Assembly: GCA_016795325.1 (NCBI GenBank)
Contig: JAEUHY010000045.1
Span: 1-64,000 of the forward strand
Source of the DNA: Planctomycetota bacterium
GTDB taxonomy: Bacteria; Planctomycetota; UBA1135; GCA-002686595
DNA: 64,000 nucleotides
Reading direction: 5' to 3'
Shown here: positions 29,367-38,925 of the stretch, in pieces
Layout: the number at the start of each line of letters is the position of its first letter
Numbering within the stretch: position 1 is the stretch's first letter
Position numbers and translations under genes: made by a program
Notes under the pieces: generated by a model
Database searches by the model: none
Seen by the model: the letters and a program-made list of their open reading frames with translations, nothing else
What the model was told of the DNA's origin: nothing

Positions 29367-29932
29367 AGTGTGGACCGCGACTTTCGTTGGAGGTGGGTGG
29401 ATCGGCGCCGGTCTTGGGCGGCTCACGAAACTAGGTCCCACGGTGGAGGCCGGGTATCGGTGGCAACACTCACCCGGCTCGTCGAGAGCGGGTAAGGCCG
29501 GCTCGCTGCACGACCCAACTTGCGGGCATGCCATCCACCCAGGCGTGAGAGCTTTCGTCGGCTCGCGCGTCCCAGCGCTGCCGTCTCGCAGATCCACGCG
29601 AACGCAAGCGTCCGCCAGCGGATCGCTCGGCCTCTGAGCTGAGGCCCGCCCAGCGCTCAGCGCTGAGGCATGGTCACGACACACAGGGAGAGGAGCGACC
29701 CGCGGCGCACTCCGGTCGCATCGTCGCGGAAGAGGAGCGCACCGATGCGCGCAAGCGGGCGTACGGCTCGAGCTTCGAGCGGTGCTGGCCGTGCCCGAAC
29801 GTGACGCAGGGCTGCACCCTTATTGACACACGCAGACGTCATCACGATCGCGGCCTAAGCCCGACATTCAGGCCGTTCGCGCCGTGCAGGTTGGCGCGTC
29901 ATGGCGTTTCTTGGCGTACAAATTGGCTTCCA
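29367..29932. other. 566-bp gap at the edge of the lower-GC island
   Basis: No gene with plausible composition is seen on either strand. Base composition starts to fall toward the right end, marking the border of the island with the two exported proteins. Confidence 0.4.
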
Positions 29933-31705
29933 CTACTTCAGAAGACAGTCGACCACGCCTCCCAACGCCGGCAGTTGCAAGTGGACACGTGGCCCCTCGA
30001 CATTGTGCGCCCAGTTGGATAGATGCTCGACGGTAGCTAGGCGTCCATCAGACCAAGGAACGAGCTTGACCGTTACACGCTCACCGATCACAGCTCGCAA
30101 CACCAGGTCAGCAATCGTCTCGTCCTTCTTTAGTCGCTGAACACACTGCAGGCTCGGGCTCGTCCATCGACCTGCTCCTACGAATAGCAGGACAAGATAG
30201 TCGCCAGCAGGGGCATCCACTCGTACCCGGATCTGACGCTGCGGCTTGAGCCGTAGGTCGAGCACACTTGTCTCTCCGCCAATTTCTAACGTCTGATAGA
30301 ACTCACTGCTGCGCCAAAACGCATCGCTAAGCCTGACAGAGTACTCACCCCGCATCAGGCCGCCGACCGAAGCAAGTCCGTGAGAATCGGTCCAGCAGTA
30401 GCGAGTACATCCAATTGACCAGTTGCGTAGCTCGATAGGTCCCGCCGCCACTGGGCGGCCATCCAGGTCTGTTACAGCGAGTTCTAGCGAACTTGGGGAC
30501 GGCGAGTCAGCGTCGACGTATGTTGCTGAGTTCACGGTCCAGTTGATCACAGCTGACGCACAGTTGCCGTTACTCAGGTGGACGTGAATATAGGGGGAAT
30601 TCAACCGGTCGCTTAGGTGAGCTGGCAGTGCAACACGCCAGTCGCAGCCGTCGTTCTCGACAACGTAAGGACTGTCTGCGTCGATGGCCATGGTCCAAGC
30701 TCTGTCCTGTTCGCCGTGTATTCCAAGTTCACTCAGACTCAGGACCACCGCTGACAAGCCGCCGTCCGAGACGACGCTCGGCGGCCTCAATTTGAACCAC
30801 GACACAGGGCTGAGCTCTATAGCCCGAGCGTCTTTCAGATCCTCTGGCAGTATTCTCTCACAATGGTACTTTGCAGACGCAATAGTAAGGAGCCCGGGCT
30901 CGCAGCGCTCGTCGACGATCGGCAACACAAACTGTTTAGCGTCGCCGCGCCATATCAAAGCACACGGATACGCGGACGAACTGACCAGAGAGTGCGAGAG
31001 TTCTATACGACACTCAATCAAACCAGTCGCCACGGTGGCCGCTTGCGAATCCATCAGAACGACACCGTCTCTCTTGCGAGTGACGTCTATCGCCTGCAGT
31101 TGAACGCGTCCATCGAGAAGATCGTCACGCTCCAGCACATACTCGCCTAGCCAACCATCATCCAGCTCAACATAGATTCGCTGCCGCCATGAGCGCACAA
31201 AAATCGATGCTGTTGCGCCTGGCAAATCTGAGGTCGCACTCCATCTTCTGCAGTCCCAAGATACTCTGGCAGGCGGCAACGCACGGCCTCGAGCATCGTT
31301 AAATCCGAGCCGCACTTCGGTGTATTTGCCGACTGCAATCGGACCAAGTTCGCTGACTCCCGGGAACTCTGGCAAGCCTTCAAGCAGCAGTGGCTGCCAT
31401 CCCGGCCGCGAAAAGACAACGCCTGAGAATGAAGCTGAATTGGGGCTCCAGGCTTTCGGAAGAACAAGACCGAACCTCCCATTGCTTCCAACAGAAGCGG
31501 CGGCCACGGCGCGACTGGAAGAGCCCATTGCGCCCTCGACGACTTCAGCGATCCACTCATCCGCGCTAGGAACTAGCAGCGTTCCAGACAACGTGGCATG
31601 TCCCGAGCCTGCTAGGTTGTAGAGCGAGTCATCCTGCAAACCAGTTGCACACAGAGCCGCGGCAGCTACCAGGCTATGCCCCAACATAGGCCCCTCGATT
31701 GCCAT
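29933..31705 (-). CDS. Large exported protein with carboxypeptidase-regulatory-like beta domains
   Basis: A 590-residue protein. Starting at 31705 or at the internal ATG 31687, the N-terminus is a signal peptide (MLGHSLVAAAALCATG). The rest is beta-rich with segments typical of CarboxypepD_reg or Ig-like folds (LELAVTDLDGRPVAAGPIELRNW, GLASVGGLMRGEYSVRL, IRVRVDAPAGDYLVLL). No catalytic motif is seen. Codon use is markedly less G+C-rich than in flanking genes, suggesting transfer. A transposase fragment lies 66 bases upstream. The same arrangement occurs with the gene at 33.1-34.8 kb, which has a similar layout but clearly different sequence. Confidence 0.75.
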   Translation of the reverse strand: MAIEGPMLGHSLVAAAALCATGLQDDSLYNLAGSGHATLSGTLLVPSADEWIAEVVEGAMGSSSRAVAAASVGSNGRFGLVLPKAWSPNSASFSGVVFSRPGWQPLLLEGLPEFPGVSELGPIAVGKYTEVRLGFNDARGRALPPARVSWDCRRWSATSDLPGATASIFVRSWRQRIYVELDDGWLGEYVLERDDLLDGRVQLQAIDVTRKRDGVVLMDSQAATVATGLIECRIELSHSLVSSSAYPCALIWRGDAKQFVLPIVDERCEPGLLTIASAKYHCERILPEDLKDARAIELSPVSWFKLRPPSVVSDGGLSAVVLSLSELGIHGEQDRAWTMAIDADSPYVVENDGCDWRVALPAHLSDRLNSPYIHVHLSNGNCASAVINWTVNSATYVDADSPSPSSLELAVTDLDGRPVAAGPIELRNWSIGCTRYCWTDSHGLASVGGLMRGEYSVRLSDAFWRSSEFYQTLEIGGETSVLDLRLKPQRQIRVRVDAPAGDYLVLLFVGAGRWTSPSLQCVQRLKKDETIADLVLRAVIGERVTVKLVPWSDGRLATVEHLSNWAHNVEGPRVHLQLPALGGVVDCLLK

Positions 31706-31770
31706 GTAGGCTGATCCATCGAGCGCAGTTCTGCGGCGAGATTCCTAATGGCTCCGTGCAAGGCCGTGTC

Positions 31771-32075
31771 GTGTCACGAAATTCCCTTCCGGTTTGAAGG
31801 TCGGGACAGAGGCTGGCCGCCTCGTGTTCTTGTGAGCAGGCGGTGCTGCTCGAGTGTGCTGTAGATCGCCGCGCGCTCCGCCATGCGGCGCGCACGCCCG
31901 TGCGGGTGGTTGGCCGCTGCTCGATCGAGCGCGGCGAAGGCATCGTGGGAGAAGCGAGCACGAGCGCGTGATCCTCGACGTGGGGCGCGATCCTGTCAAA
32001 CTCGCGCGGCGTCAGGCCGCCCAGATCGGGGCGCGGCGTGTGCGCGTTGATCGTGCAGGCTGCTTCGGCGCGGTC
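31771..32075 (-). mobile_element. Transposase 3' fragment, copy A (frameshifted)
   Basis: About 305 bp, roughly 97% identical by eye to copy B at 34915-35221, in the same orientation. On the minus strand it encodes the end of an rve/DDE-integrase-type transposase (LNAHTPRPDLGGLTPREFDRI-like; first residue here Ile). A lost base after HVEDHA breaks the frame here. No 5' part, terminal inverted repeats or target duplication were found, so it is a remnant. Confidence 0.78.
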
Positions 32076-32113
32076 GTGCATCAGCCGATCCAATCGTAGA
32101 TCCCCTCGCGGCT

Positions 32114-32457
32114 TTACCTCACGCCGTCGAGCGCGTCTTCTTCGCGCAGCGTCGAGAGCAACTCGACGAGCGCATGGTCGTTCCACTCGGCCCGCTCCGC
32201 CGTGCGGTTGAGCGCGATGCCAACATCCGTCGGCTCGATCGCTGAGAGGCCACCTCCACGATGTCGCACTCGCTCCAGCCAAGGGCGCGCACGGCGACCA
32301 AGCGATCGTTGCCGCCGATCACGCGACCGGCGCCTTTCAGCACGAACAGCGGCTCGACCTGCCCGAAGCGCGCCAGGCTGCCCTTGAACGTGTCGAGATT
32401 GCGCGCGCTGTGGGCGCGAGCATTTGCTGGACCAAGCGTCAGCGCCGAGAGCGGCAC
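32114..32457 (-). pseudogene. Broken ParB-like (ParB/Srx domain) gene
   Basis: The minus strand reads PLSALTLGPANARAHS...FGQVEPLFVLKGAGRVIGGNDRLVAVRALGW, which resembles the ParB-like domain of phage-type and methyltransferase-associated proteins. After DIVEV the match shifts frame, near 32245-32255, to LSAIEPTDVGIALNRTAERAEW...LDGVR, which continues the family pattern. A single-base frameshift and early end next to the transposase fragment make this a remnant. The N-terminal limit is uncertain. Confidence 0.65.
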
Positions 32458-33062
32458 GCGCCGGACTTCGAGCGAGCCGGCGAAGCGCCGCGCAGACTCG
32501 GAGGGTCGGGGAATCAGGCTGCAAGGAGGCAGACGGCGACGAGCTGTTCGCGCCTGTGGATTTGCCGACCATTCGAGAGATCCGCCGACGCGCAGTCGGC
32601 ATGTGCATAGACACGGCGCGGAGCTGGAAGCGGCGAGTCACGAACGGAAAGGGAGTCGAATGGAGGTGTGCGCCGCCGGGGCGCATTTACCTTGTACGCG
32701 CCCAAAGTGAACCACCGGGGAACACAGGCGACCGTGAGCGGTCATGACGCCCGCAGCCCCAAGTGAGAAGCAGCGACGCAGCTGCGGGGAAGCGCGAATG
32801 ATGTTTCCCGGGCCCCGCCAAACTTCTACGGCGGGAAGTTCGAAATTGTGGAGCAGGTCGCGCTTCAGGACAGACTTGCGGCATCAGGGCATCTGCAAGA
32901 GCGCCCACAAGAAGGCCCGAAATCGCAGAATCAGTGGTGCAGTTTGCCCAGGTGTGTAAACCGACTGGCGTAGGTGCTGACAGTCCGATCATTCCCGAGC
33001 ATTCACGCTTCGCCTAGGCCCGCGTTGGGAGCAACGTCACTCCTGCGAGGCACCGCGACCCG
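32458..33062. other. 605-bp region of gene debris
   Basis: No intact gene is seen. On the plus strand around 32550-32700 a short frame reads VDLPTIREIRRRAVGMCI and then SWKRRV, which looks like part of a real helical or DNA-binding protein but has no clear start or end. It fits decaying mobile-element or phage remains. Confidence 0.35.
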
Positions 33063-34829
33063 TCATGGCGCCAGGATTGGCTTTGCGACCTCGTCGAGTG
33101 ACCAAGTCGCCAACTCACAGCCAACGTCCGAAAGTAACCTCAGTCGGACATCGCCGTTGGGAAAGAGGAGAGCCTTGAATGGATCGCCGCGACACGATCC
33201 CCAGCTGAGAATTCCGAGGTCGTCCCAAACTTCGTACGTATGGCTGCGAGAATTCGGACCAACTGCGAGTACTTGTGATCGAGCGCTCTTGGCGACAACT
33301 GCAAGTGACAGAAAGCCCGAGTCATGGATGTCCGGAGCCCGCACGGCGAATCGCCCGTAGCCTCCATTGTTGGTTATGGCGGCGATCAAGTATCCATCGC
33401 TCACGGGCAAGTACAGTTGAAACGCTCCATTCTCGCCCACATGACAAGTCCAGGGCACGGAGTTCGCATCCGTGAGACCTTGTTCTTGAACCGCCAATTC
33501 CCCAGCAAGCGGTCGCCCCGAAACTGCGTCGAAAAGCAACCCGTGAACCTTGGACACAGTACGGAGAGAAAAACACTCCGGGCCACCGGGCACCTGAACA
33601 AGCTTCGAAGTTGAAACGTACACGGCCGCACTCTCATTCGTCCCGTAAGCCGCCACTTCATATCGGCCGGGCGGTAGCCGAGTCGAGAGCTGTGCGCTCG
33701 CGCTGTCCGCAGATTCCAGTGCGTGGCAGTGAACGTCTATTCCACGAACAAAGAACTGCACACCATCCTTCGGTGGCTTCTCGCAACAAAGCTCGAGTGG
33801 GGCCGTGCTCCACGCCTCCAGCTCGAAGTCAGGGACGACGCTGATTGAGCTCGGAGACACCCTTACTAGCGCCGCCGCCAGACCGGACACTCGCATGGAT
33901 TCCGCGCCTGATTGGCCAAGAGGCGCTAAGCCGACGTGCCATGTCCCACTCGACAGCGCCGGAATCGAGAAACGACCAAATTCGTCAGTGCGCGCACTTA
34001 CCGCATCTCGAGCGTCGAGTTCCGTGAAGAATCGCGGGTTTTCACCTATCGCGGGCAGCGCCCAAACAACACGGCCTGACAACCCGCGCGACTCGCTAGA
34101 AACAACGTTGCCGCGCACACCACCAGCACCCCGACCACTACCAACCACGACTTCAGCGTCTTCAAGCGGGATCCACCCCTCAAAAACGACGGGGTCGCCA
34201 GTTTTGCCAGCACCCTTTAGTCGAAGCGTACCTTTGGTGCGTGGAACAGCGTTGAACATGAACTCGCTAGGACCGATGCGACTTGCCTTAACGACAAGGC
34301 CGCTTCCGTGAGTCAATACTGGCAACACGTCCAACGTAGACTGCGAGGCGAGCGAACCCCTGTCTAGGACAAAATCTACCCCTTCGGCAGTCACAGGCGC
34401 CCCAGAGGCGTCGCGAAGCGTTAATCGACACGAGTGCTGCTTCGTCATCCGTACCTCATTCATGCGCAGCGACAAGCCCCTGTCCGAGTCCGGCACCGAG
34501 ACAACAAGGCTGGAGTATCCGGTTGCTGTGATGATGATGAAACGGTAGGGGCTTAGGTCTGCCGGAAAGAACGCTTGGCCGAGTTCTGTGACTAGAAGTT
34601 GAGTAGCTCCAGAGGCCGAGAAGTCGGGAACTGTCGACGTCGGTAACACGACGCTTTCCGCCAAAGTTGCAGTTACCCCGGTGATGGGCCATCCGGTTTC
34701 GGCGTCGGTCACGAGCACGCCGCTTCGCGCGCCGTTCTGATGACTCTCCCGCTCGATGGCGAAGGATGTCTTGACCGCACCGGTGCTAGTGGCCGCTGTG
34801 ATGACTGCTATCGCAAAGCGCTTGGCCAC
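33063..34829 (-). CDS. Large exported protein with carboxypeptidase-regulatory-like beta domains
   Basis: About 588 residues from GTG 34829 (VAKRFAIAVITAATSTGAV, a plausible signal peptide). The frame stays open upstream into the transposase fragment, so the true start is uncertain. Beta-sandwich segments recur (SGVLVTDAETGWPITGVTATL, CRLTLRDASGAPVTAEGVDF, VHGLLFDAVSGRPLAGELAV, FGRFSIPALSSGTWHVGL), matching CarboxypepD_reg-type repeats. No enzyme motif is present. Lower G+C than neighbours. It is organised like the gene at 29.9-31.7 kb, with the same transposase fragment 86 bases upstream. Confidence 0.75.
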   Translation of the reverse strand: MAKRFAIAVITAATSTGAVKTSFAIERESHQNGARSGVLVTDAETGWPITGVTATLAESVVLPTSTVPDFSASGATQLLVTELGQAFFPADLSPYRFIIITATGYSSLVVSVPDSDRGLSLRMNEVRMTKQHSCRLTLRDASGAPVTAEGVDFVLDRGSLASQSTLDVLPVLTHGSGLVVKASRIGPSEFMFNAVPRTKGTLRLKGAGKTGDPVVFEGWIPLEDAEVVVGSGRGAGGVRGNVVSSESRGLSGRVVWALPAIGENPRFFTELDARDAVSARTDEFGRFSIPALSSGTWHVGLAPLGQSGAESMRVSGLAAALVRVSPSSISVVPDFELEAWSTAPLELCCEKPPKDGVQFFVRGIDVHCHALESADSASAQLSTRLPPGRYEVAAYGTNESAAVYVSTSKLVQVPGGPECFSLRTVSKVHGLLFDAVSGRPLAGELAVQEQGLTDANSVPWTCHVGENGAFQLYLPVSDGYLIAAITNNGGYGRFAVRAPDIHDSGFLSLAVVAKSARSQVLAVGPNSRSHTYEVWDDLGILSWGSCRGDPFKALLFPNGDVRLRLLSDVGCELATWSLDEVAKPILAP

Positions 34830-34914
34830 AGATGCGAAGGCGTAACGAAGACGGCGTCCCCAAGCGGTCGCGAGCGCAGCGTCGGTAGCGCGCTGAACGG
34901 TCCGTGCGCTTGTG

Positions 34915-35221
34915 GTGTCACGAAATTCCCTTCCGGTTTGAAGGTCGGGACAGAGGCTGGCCGCCTCGTGTTCTTGTGAGCACGCGGTGCTGCTCGAGTG
35001 TGCTGTAGATCGCCTCGCGCTCCGCCATGCGGCGAGCACGCCCGTGCGGGTGTTCGGCCGCTGCTGGATCGAGCGCGGCGAAGGCATCGTGGGAGAAGCG
35101 AGCACGACGCGCGTGATCCTCGACGTGGGGCGCGATCCTGTCAAACTCGCGCGGCGTCAGGCCGCCCAGATCGGGGCGCGGCGTGTGCGCGTTGAGCGTG
35201 CAGGCTGTGTCGGCCCACTCG
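34915..35221 (-). mobile_element. Transposase 3' fragment, copy B
   Basis: Near-identical direct repeat of copy A at an offset of about 3144 bp. The minus-strand frame is intact here and reads LNAHTPRPDLGGLTPREF, then HDAFAALDPAAAEHPHGRAR and REAIYSTLEQHRVLTRTRGG, ending at 34918. The GGLTP.EF box is typical of the C-terminal part of IS3-like or rve-type transposases. Upstream transposase sequence is missing. Only the last ~95 codons remain. Confidence 0.78.
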
Positions 35222-35595
35222 TACATGTGCCGAGCTATGCGGCTCGAGCGCGGCGTCGGGCAGCACGGAGCGAGAGGATTAGAGAGCGTCGCAGCGGTCA
35301 CGCACGAGGCGTGCTCGGGTCCGCACGGCGCCGCGATCGACGTCGGCGGAACGCTTGCGAGCGCGCAGCGGGCCGCGTGCGGCGACGGCTCGGCCAGCGC
35401 AGCGTTAGCAGCGACGGCGCTCGCGGCGGACGGCGAGGCGCGCACGTCGTGCTCTGGGCGCTCGCCGCCGGCGCCGGGCACGCACGCGTCCAGCTCGCCC
35501 GCACCGCGCACCCTCGACCACTCACGCCAGCTCGCATACGCCGCGCTCGAGATCTCAACCACCTCCGTTCGCAGCGGCGCGTTATCGTCGCTGGG
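35222..35595. other. 374-bp gap upstream of the pseudouridine synthase
   Basis: Open in several frames because of high G+C, but no frame has a convincing protein composition or recognised domain. It marks the right border of the island, where G+C returns to the level of the flanks. Confidence 0.4.
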
Positions 35596-36429
35596 ATGGA
35601 GCGACGAGTTGTCCCCGAGTCGATGCGCTTGCTCGCCTTCTTGCGCGCCGAACTTCCGCAGTGGAAGCGCTCCACGCTCGAGCAGCGCATCCGAGCCGGC
35701 GCCGTATCGGTCAACGGCCGACGCTGGACGCGCAACGACTTTGTGTCCGCGGGCGACGAAGTGGTCGTCGTCGGTGCGGAGCTGGCGCGCGTCGCCAAGG
35801 GCCCGCCGGCCGGCATCAAGATCTTGTTCGAAGATGACGCGTTGGTCGCCATCGACAAGCCCGCCGGTCTGCTCGCGGTTTCGAACGATGACGAGAAGGA
35901 GCGCACGGCGCTGGCGCTGCTGCGCGAGCACTTGTCGACGGCGCGCGCCGCGGTGCGCCTGTGGCCCGTGCACCGCATCGATCGCGAGACCTCCGGCGTC
36001 CTGCTGTTCGCCAAGTCCGACGAGGCGCGCGAGCGCGTGCAGGCCGAGTGGAGCAGCTGCCGCAAGCTCTACCTCGCGCTCGTCGAAGGCCATCCGTCGC
36101 CGCCGAACGGTGTGATCGACCAGCCGCTGTGGGAAGACCAGAGCTTGTTCGTGCGTGTGGGGGCCCACCCGGACGCGAAGCCGGCGCGCACGCGCTACAC
36201 GACACGCGAAGAGCGCGGGCGAAACACGCTGCTCGAGGTCGAACTCGACACCGGTCGGCGCCACCAGATCCGAGCCCACCTGTCGTCGATCGGCCACCCC
36301 ATCGTCGGAGATCCGCGCTACGGCACGAAGGCCGCGCGCATGGCGTTGCACGCTTGGCGTCTCGTCGTGCCGCATCCCTTCGAGCCGCACGAGCTAGAGC
36401 TCGAAGCCCCGCCGCGCGGGCGTGTGTGA
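35596..36429 (+). CDS. RluA-family pseudouridine synthase
   Basis: A 277-residue RNA-modifying enzyme, chosen from ATG 35596 because the S4-like N-terminus (LLAFLRAELPQWKRSTLEQRIRAGAVSVNG) begins there. The catalytic motif is HRIDRETSGVLLFAKS with nucleophile Asp129. The family's LEVELDTGRRHQIRAHL and HPIVGDPRYG follow. It isomerises uridine in rRNA or tRNA; which position cannot be told. Length is normal for the RluA/C/D group. Confidence 0.93.
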   Translation: MERRVVPESMRLLAFLRAELPQWKRSTLEQRIRAGAVSVNGRRWTRNDFVSAGDEVVVVGAELARVAKGPPAGIKILFEDDALVAIDKPAGLLAVSNDDEKERTALALLREHLSTARAAVRLWPVHRIDRETSGVLLFAKSDEARERVQAEWSSCRKLYLALVEGHPSPPNGVIDQPLWEDQSLFVRVGAHPDAKPARTRYTTREERGRNTLLEVELDTGRRHQIRAHLSSIGHPIVGDPRYGTKAARMALHAWRLVVPHPFEPHELELEAPPRGRV

Positions 36430-36439
36430 CCACCGCGCA

Positions 36440-38683
36440 TCAGCGCAGGTCCACGCGCGTGGAGCAGGCCGTTCCCGCGTCCGCGCGCTCGAGGAGCGAG
36501 CGCCACAGTTCGCGCGCCGTGCGCTCGAGCCGGCCTTCGAAGAGGCGTTCCTCGCCGCGTAGCACGGTCAGCGGCTGGTCGAGGTCGACGAGCTCGTCCG
36601 AGAGGCGCAACGAGAAGTTCTTCACGTCGCCTGCGACGCGCACCAGGTTGCCCTCGACGCGCGCTTCGAGGCGTTGACCGGCCTGCGCCGAGCCGGCGGG
36701 CACGGAGAGCCAATAGAAGCGCGTGTGCGTCACGTCGTCCTGCAGCCACACGACGCGCTCGGGCCACGCGCGCCGCGTGAAGCCGGCCATCCACGGCAGG
36801 CCTTCGGCGTCCTTGCGCTGCATCCAGTGCCCGAACTCCTCGTAGATGCGCACGAAATGCTCGTAGCCGCCCGGATCCTGCGCGCGCAGTTCGGCGAGCT
36901 TCGCGGCGCGCTCGCGCGCGATCTTGTTGCGGTCGTAGGCCGCGTCCTTGCCCCCCATGAACAGCGCGAACGGCAAGTTGCGCACTCCGTCGAGCTGCGC
37001 TTCGTTGGGATGACCCGCCATCATCGCCGCTGCCGCAAAACGATCGGCCATCCGCGGCGCGAGCTGCCACACGCCGTCGCCGCCGGCCGAATAGCCCATC
37101 AGGTACACACGCTCGGGACTCACGCCGCGCAGCGCCACGTAGTCCTCGATCAGCCGCTCGAAGCACACGTCGATGTGCGCCTGGTGCCACAGGTTCCAGG
37201 TGTCCGTCGGCGCGCGCGGCGCGACGTAGAAGCCCTCCGCCGGCTCGTAGAGCTTGATCTGGTTCTGCCACTGCTGGTCGTTGACGTCCTTGGGCGCGCC
37301 GCCGCCGCCGTGCATCGAGATCCACAGGCTGCGCGAGCCCTCGGGCGCGTCGCCAAAGCGCTTCTCCATCCAACGCAGCGTCGCGCCCGCGGCGGAAAGC
37401 TCCATGTTTTCCAGCTCTTTCGCACGTTCGGCGCGCAGCTCGTCGAGCCGCAACTTGGCGAGCAACTCGCGCGCGCGAAGCGCTTCGCTGCGCGTCAGCG
37501 GCGTGCTCGGCGCGTCGCCACGTTCGGCCGCGGGCTTGGCGATCCACGCCTCGAGCTCCGCCAAAGCGCGTGAACGCGGCGCGAGCTTCGACCACTCCAG
37601 ATCGAGCGTCGCCACACCGCTCGCCGGCGCCGCAAACGTGTGCTCACGCGTTTCGCCCGCAAGCTCGACCTCCAACGTGCAGCGCGCTTGCGCCGTGAGC
37701 GCGAAGCTCGGCACGTCGTTGAGATCCGCCGTGCCGGCTCTCGTCACGCCGCGCGCGAGCTCGCGGCCCTGCTCGTCGAGCAGCCGCAGCTGCGCGACCA
37801 CGCGTTCGCCGTTCACGAGCAGCCGTACACCGACGCTCGGCGCCGGCGCGCTGAGCTCGGCCTTGGCGTAACGCGCCGTCACGTCGACCGCCGCAACCGT
37901 TTCGACGCCCGGGCTCCACACCATCGGGAACGACAGGCCCGCGCGCTTCCAACTGGTCGCGTAGATGCGGTGCTCGGCGACGTCGGCGCGCGCCTGCGCC
38001 GCGTCGCCCACGAACCAGCCGCGGTCGAGCCCGGCCGCGTCGAACTCGTCGGCGCCCGTGAAGCGCCAATCGCCGTCCCACAGCTCGATCCAGGTGTGGT
38101 TGCCGCGCTTGTTCGCCCACAGCGGCGTGCCGACCGCGCGCGCGGGAATGCCGACGGCGCGGCACGCTTCGACGAGCACGATCGAAAGCCCCGTGCAGGT
38201 CGCCTTGCCCTGCTCGCGCGATTCGCGGAACGATTGATTGGGGCGCTTTCGGCCGGTGTTGTAGTGCAGGCCGAGCGTGTTGAAGAGCTTGGCGTTGAGC
38301 GCCTGCGCCGCTTCGCCCGCGCTCTTGGCGTCGGCGACGATCGGCCGCGCGAGGGCGAGCAACTCGGCGCGCCACGCGTCGCGCGGCTCGTCGAACACGG
38401 CGTAGGGCAGCACGTCGTTGAGGAACAGCTCCTCGGGCACGCTGCGCGCCCAGGCGAACTCGGCGCGCGCCTGGAAGGCGAGCTCGAGGTTCGCGAGCAA
38501 GAACTCCTGCGTCAGCGTCTCGCGGTCGCGCGTCGGCATGTGCTCGACGAGGAAGCGCGCCGCACGCGCCCCGGCCTCGCCATGGCGCGCCTGCGCGGCG
38601 CTGACGAAGGCGCTGAGGTGCTCCTGCGGGAGCGGGGCGGCGACCAGCGCGACGGAGGCGATCAAGGCGAAGGCGACGGGCAT
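36440..38683 (-). CDS. Exported transglutaminase-like / alpha-beta hydrolase fusion
   Basis: A 747-residue protein with a signal peptide (MPVAFALIASVALVAAP). Residues ~100-240 form a transglutaminase-like cysteine domain with Cys163 (KATCTGLS), His196 (GNHTWIE) and Asp212 (GADEF). After a beta linker and a helical spacer, residues ~440-690 are an esterase or dienelactone-hydrolase-like domain with nucleophile Ser532 in MGYSAGGDG and an aromatic-rich entry (SLWISMHGGGG). The pairing suggests periplasmic peptide or amide processing coupled to ester cleavage. The true substrate is unknown. Palindrome copy 5 lies just upstream. Confidence 0.87.
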   Translation of the reverse strand: MPVAFALIASVALVAAPLPQEHLSAFVSAAQARHGEAGARAARFLVEHMPTRDRETLTQEFLLANLELAFQARAEFAWARSVPEELFLNDVLPYAVFDEPRDAWRAELLALARPIVADAKSAGEAAQALNAKLFNTLGLHYNTGRKRPNQSFRESREQGKATCTGLSIVLVEACRAVGIPARAVGTPLWANKRGNHTWIELWDGDWRFTGADEFDAAGLDRGWFVGDAAQARADVAEHRIYATSWKRAGLSFPMVWSPGVETVAAVDVTARYAKAELSAPAPSVGVRLLVNGERVVAQLRLLDEQGRELARGVTRAGTADLNDVPSFALTAQARCTLEVELAGETREHTFAAPASGVATLDLEWSKLAPRSRALAELEAWIAKPAAERGDAPSTPLTRSEALRARELLAKLRLDELRAERAKELENMELSAAGATLRWMEKRFGDAPEGSRSLWISMHGGGGAPKDVNDQQWQNQIKLYEPAEGFYVAPRAPTDTWNLWHQAHIDVCFERLIEDYVALRGVSPERVYLMGYSAGGDGVWQLAPRMADRFAAAAMMAGHPNEAQLDGVRNLPFALFMGGKDAAYDRNKIARERAAKLAELRAQDPGGYEHFVRIYEEFGHWMQRKDAEGLPWMAGFTRRAWPERVVWLQDDVTHTRFYWLSVPAGSAQAGQRLEARVEGNLVRVAGDVKNFSLRLSDELVDLDQPLTVLRGEERLFEGRLERTARELWRSLLERADAGTACSTRVDLR

Positions 38684-38705
38684 GTGCGGGGGGCTCTTCG
38701 GGGGC

Positions 38706-38807
38706 CGGATGGCGGTACGGTGCCAGGATCAAATCCGTCACCTGCGTGGGCCACCGCGGCGGCGCACGCAGGTGACGGATTTGATCCTGGCACCGTACCG
38801 CCGTCCG
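38706..38807. repeat. REP-like long palindrome, copy 5 (variant core)
   Basis: A ~102-base palindrome between diverging starts at 38683 and 38926. It shares the outer box GTACGGTGCCAG with the other copies but has a different core (GATCAAATCCGTCACCTGCG). The arms pair for about 40 bases with one mismatch near the end (CGGATGG/CCGTCCG), around a G+C-rich 16-base centre. It looks like a second subfamily of the same element. Confidence 0.92.
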
Positions 38808-38925
38808 CAATCTCTCGCCCACGTCAGATTTCGGGGCCTCAGCGCCGCCCAGGCGCCCTAAACTCTCGGTTCCGCCGGGCCGCCAGGCATCCCGGCGCCG
38901 TCTTCAGCACCCCCACGCTCCCGCC

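Noticed and set aside
31771..35221. Complete composite transposon bounded by two insertion sequences
   Set aside because: Only 3' transposase fragments are present, in direct orientation, without inverted repeats or visible target duplications.
1..38807. Palindromes as a CRISPR array
   Set aside because: Copies are kilobases apart, single and palindromic, with no regular spacers and no cas genes.
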